From Sandaracinus amylolyticus (lineage in GTDB: Bacteria > Myxococcota_A > Polyangia > Polyangiales > Sandaracinaceae): a stretch of 64,000 nucleotides of DNA. Under the pieces are notes generated by a model that was not told the DNA's origin, searched no databases, and saw nothing but the letters and a program-made list of their open reading frames with translations. The stretch covers positions 9,734,001 through 9,798,000 of the forward strand of contig NZ_CP011125.1 of assembly GCF_000737325.1 (NCBI RefSeq). The letters are read 5' to 3'. Position numbers and translations under genes: made by a program. Positions within the stretch are counted from its first letter, which is position 1; each line of letters begins with the position of its first letter. Positions 62,080 through 64,000 of this stretch are shown piece by piece.

Positions 62080-62823
62080 ATGACGATCGAGCACGACGAC
62101 GACCTCGCAGCCCTCAAGCGCGCCGCGCGCGCGGCCGCCGAAGCGCGTGATGCGATGGCGCGTGCGCTCGCACCCGGGCTCACCACCGCCGACCTCGACG
62201 CGATCGGCCGCGACGTGCTGCGCGCGCACGGCGCGCGATCCGCGCCCCAGGTCGCGTACGACTTCCCGGGCTGGACGTGCATCAGCGTCAACGACGCGAT
62301 CGCCCACGGCATCCCGAGCAACAAGGTCGTGATCCGCGCGGGCGATCTCGTGAACATCGACGTGAGCTGCGTGATCGACGGCTACTGGGCCGACTGCGGC
62401 GCGAGCTACGCCGTGGGCGACGTGTCGTCGCGCGCGAAGCTGCTGCTCTGGGCGACGAAGAAGGCGCAGGAAGAGGCAATGCAGGCGGCGCGCGCCGGCG
62501 AGCCGTTGCGCATGATCGGACGCACGGTCGAGCGTCGCGCGAAGCGCCACGGCCTGCGCGTGGTGCGCACGCTCGGCGGGCACGGCGTCGGGCGCCACAT
62601 CCACGAGGACCCGCACGTGTCGAACGTCGAGCACCGCTTCGATCGCACGCGCCTGCACGAGGGCCTCGTGATGACGATCGAGCCGTTCCTCACGCTCGGC
62701 GCGACCGACGTGTTCGAGGATCGCGACGGCTGGACGCTGCGCACCACCGATCGATCGCTGGGCGCGCAGTTCGAGCACACGCTCGTGGTCACCAAGGGCG
62801 CGCCGATCGTCCTCACCGCGTGA
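62080..62823 (+). CDS. map: Methionine aminopeptidase, type I
   Basis: 247 residues. The five metal ligands are in place: Asp in NIDVSC, Asp in WADCGAS, His in GGHGVGRHIHEDP, Glu in TIEPFL and Glu in FEHTLVV. Removes N-terminal Met. The ATG at 62080 has TAGATT 7 bases upstream (leaderless pattern). The C-terminus is complete. A ribosomal-protein or secY neighbour, common for map, is absent, so this may be a second copy. Confidence 0.95.
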   Translation: MTIEHDDDLAALKRAARAAAEARDAMARALAPGLTTADLDAIGRDVLRAHGARSAPQVAYDFPGWTCISVNDAIAHGIPSNKVVIRAGDLVNIDVSCVIDGYWADCGASYAVGDVSSRAKLLLWATKKAQEEAMQAARAGEPLRMIGRTVERRAKRHGLRVVRTLGGHGVGRHIHEDPHVSNVEHRFDRTRLHEGLVMTIEPFLTLGATDVFEDRDGWTLRTTDRSLGAQFEHTLVVTKGAPIVLTA

Positions 62824-62906
62824 GGTCGTGCGAGGGGGGCGCGCGAGCGCCCCGTGCGTACACTGCGCCGCCCGAGCCCTCGGCTCGGACGGGAGATCAC
62901 GACTAC

Positions 62907-63524
62907 ATGAAGCGACTCTCTTTGGTTCCGCTCCTCCTCGCGACGTGCCTCGGAGCGATCTCGATCGCAACGCTGACGCCATCGAGCGCGGCCGCGCAGG
63001 ACGACGTCTCGATCGGCTCGACGAACCCGATCCGCAACTGGTACGCGGGCGGCGGTCTCGGCGTGAGCGCGGGCCTGGACAACGGTGGTGGCGCGCTCTT
63101 CCTGCTCAACGAGGAGGTCGGCTACCAGCTCGATCCGATCCTGCTCGGCGGCGGCACGGACCTGCAGCTCCGCTTCGGGCTCGACCTCGCGCAGCACCTC
63201 GGTGACTTCTTCATCCTCACGTTCGGCGCGCGCGCGACGGCGTCGTTCGGCGTGTGGACCAACGGCGAGCTCACGATTCGCGTCGCGCCGGCGCTGGTGC
63301 TCGGCGGCGCGGTGAGCATCGTCGACGAGGTCTGCACCGTGTTCGGCTGTGCAGGCGGCGGGACGAACGGCGCGTTCAACATCCAGTTCTCGACGCAGGC
63401 CGAGCTCGACCTGCTCCAGGGGATGCTGACGGTCTATTTCCGACCGATCGCGATCGACGGCTACATCGCGGACGGCTCGGGCGCGCGCTGGAACATCGTC
63501 GCGGGCGCGCTCGTCCACTTCTGA
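62907..63524 (+). CDS. Secreted beta-rich protein
   Basis: 205 residues; signal peptide ending SAAAQDDV. The mature protein is alternating hydrophobic strands with GGGLGVSAGLD, LNEEVGYQLDPILLGGG and LTFGARATASFGV, compatible with a small outer-membrane barrel. A Cys pair VCTVFGC lies in one loop. Function unknown. Followed by a strong terminator. Confidence 0.8.
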   Translation: MKRLSLVPLLLATCLGAISIATLTPSSAAAQDDVSIGSTNPIRNWYAGGGLGVSAGLDNGGGALFLLNEEVGYQLDPILLGGGTDLQLRFGLDLAQHLGDFFILTFGARATASFGVWTNGELTIRVAPALVLGGAVSIVDEVCTVFGCAGGGTNGAFNIQFSTQAELDLLQGMLTVYFRPIAIDGYIADGSGARWNIVAGALVHF

Positions 63525-63560
63525 TCGCGCATCCACGAGCTGATCGCGAACCCACCAACG

Positions 63561-63599
63561 ACGCGCGGCGTGCACACCGATGCACGCCGCGCGTTTTTC
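63561..63599 (+). terminator. Rho-independent terminator
   Basis: CGCGCGGCGTGCA, loop CACCGA minus pairing ends, TGCACGCCGCGCG, then TTTTTCTTT. Best-formed plus-strand terminator in the window. Confidence 0.92.
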
Positions 63600-63605
63600 T
63601 TTCGG

Positions 63606-63803
63606 TCACCGCCGCGCGTCGCGCGAGCGATCGCGGAAGTACGCTTCGACCTTCTCCGCGCTGTTGCCGACGGCCGCGACGGCGCGCTTCAGCTCGTCGT
63701 GCGACACACCGAATTTCTCGGACCAGTAGCGCAGCTCGTGTGCCTCCGAGGTCGAGACGCGCGTGCGATCGGCGGGGCCCTTCTTCGTCGGATCGTCTGC
63801 CAT
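63606..63803 (-). CDS. DUF3606 protein
   Basis: 65 residues: MADDPTKKGPADRTRVSTSE, then YWSEKFGVSHDELKRAVAAVG and AEKVEAYF. The pattern DRxRV..SEAHEL.YW...F.V....L..AV..VG matches DUF3606, a small family often annotated near stress genes. ATG 63803 is preferred to 63821 because it gives the family start. Confidence 0.85.
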   Translation of the reverse strand: MADDPTKKGPADRTRVSTSEAHELRYWSEKFGVSHDELKRAVAAVGNSAEKVEAYFRDRSRDARR

Positions 63804-63826
63804 GCAGGAGCACGTAGGCACGACGA

Positions 63827-63853
63827 AGGGCGCTACGGAATCCGTAGCGCCCT
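63827..63853 (-). terminator. Hairpin after acyl-CoA dehydrogenase gene
   Basis: AGGGCGCTACGG-AAT-CCGTAGCGCCCT, a perfect 12-bp stem 15 bases after the dehydrogenase stop on the minus strand. No U-run. Confidence 0.65.
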
Positions 63854-63867
63854 CCGCGTGATCGCGC

Positions 63868-64000
63868 TCACCAGCCGCTGATCTTCGCGATCATGTACTT
63901 CATGACCTCGCTCGCGCCGCCGCCGATGCGGAAGAGGCGCTGGTCGCGGTAGTAACGCGAGACCCAGAGGTCCTCGAGGTAGCCCATCCCGCCGTGGAAT
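63868..64000 (-). CDS. Acyl-CoA dehydrogenase, C-terminal end (partial)
   Basis: The minus strand encodes FHGGMGYLEDLWVSRYYRDQ, then RLFRIGGGASEVMKYMIAKI and a stop. This matches the C-terminal helical bundle of acyl-CoA dehydrogenases, with the GGxGY and RIGGGxSE segments contacting FAD. Most of the gene is outside the window. Proximity to a thiolase suggests a fatty-acid catabolism region. Confidence 0.9.
   Translation of the reverse strand, partial: FHGGMGYLEDLWVSRYYRDQRLFRIGGGASEVMKYMIAKISGW

Overview
The window is about 70% GC, with strong G/C third-position bias, short intergenic gaps and many genes in 4- or 8-base overlaps. It carries many secreted lipoproteins, low-complexity Gly/Pro/Cys-rich proteins and a DUF2378 (TIGR02265) protein, a family known mainly from myxobacteria. 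These features point to a large-genome myxobacterium, probably of the Sandaracinaceae/Polyangiales type; this is inference from gene content, with no rRNA present. No tRNA, rRNA, CRISPR array or prophage was seen.

Layout. 1-8.1 kb: a split xanthine dehydrogenase locus. xdhB lies on the minus strand with a GyrB-like gene running off the window after it and a group II intron inserted just before it. xdhA plus a GNAT gene lie 3.7 kb upstream, and a pair of paralogous membrane-protein genes sits between them on the other strand. 8.1-17.4 kb: a GT-C-like membrane protein, arylamine N-acetyltransferase with a divergent LysR regulator, a cupin, a Cys-rich lipoprotein, an unexplained structured intergenic region, an EamA transporter and an ammonium transporter with a clear terminator. 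17.4-20.1 kb: a small metal-handling group (ZIP-like permease, CxxCxC barrel protein, secreted partner). 20.1-23.95 kb: class Ia ribonucleotide reductase nrdAB behind a cobalamin riboswitch and a near-consensus sigma-70 promoter. 24-27.8 kb: selO, and a TPM / nucleotidyltransferase-like / lemA operon.

27.8-32.3 kb: a TonB-dependent receptor with its own TonB C-terminal domain and a His-rich linker, followed by two lipoproteins, likely a metal-uptake operon. 32.3-40 kb: FAD oxidoreductase plus DUF2378, WYL regulator, a hydrolase, a DksA-like protein that has lost most zinc ligands, Maf, a Fur-family regulator, a VWA lipoprotein and an Imm5-like protein. 40-49.5 kb: CpaB, two Tat-targeted Asp/Gly/Arg-repeat proteins (one starting at ATT), uvrB, a Gly-rich lipoprotein, a DUF4266-DUF3570 pair, a PNGase F-like lipoprotein and a pseudouridine synthase. 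Two copies of a palindromic intergenic repeat lie in this part. 49.5-54.9 kb: dnaJ, a type III secretion-type ATPase, a hydrolase and lipoproteins.

54.9-58.7 kb: a tandem triplicate of membrane proteins joined by identical 8-base overlaps, then a duplicated small lipoprotein translationally coupled to a ferritin-like protein. 58.7-64 kb: an ECF sigma factor coupled to a small protein related to the Tat-repeat family, facing a cytochrome b561-like gene across a symmetric ECF-type promoter pair; then a thiolase behind a perfect palindromic operator, methionine aminopeptidase, a secreted protein, DUF3606 and the end of an acyl-CoA dehydrogenase.

Regulation themes: 4- and 8-base overlaps suggest translational coupling in at least a dozen gene pairs, and a -10-like hexamer lies only 6-9 bases before many start codons, which suggests leaderless mRNAs are common.
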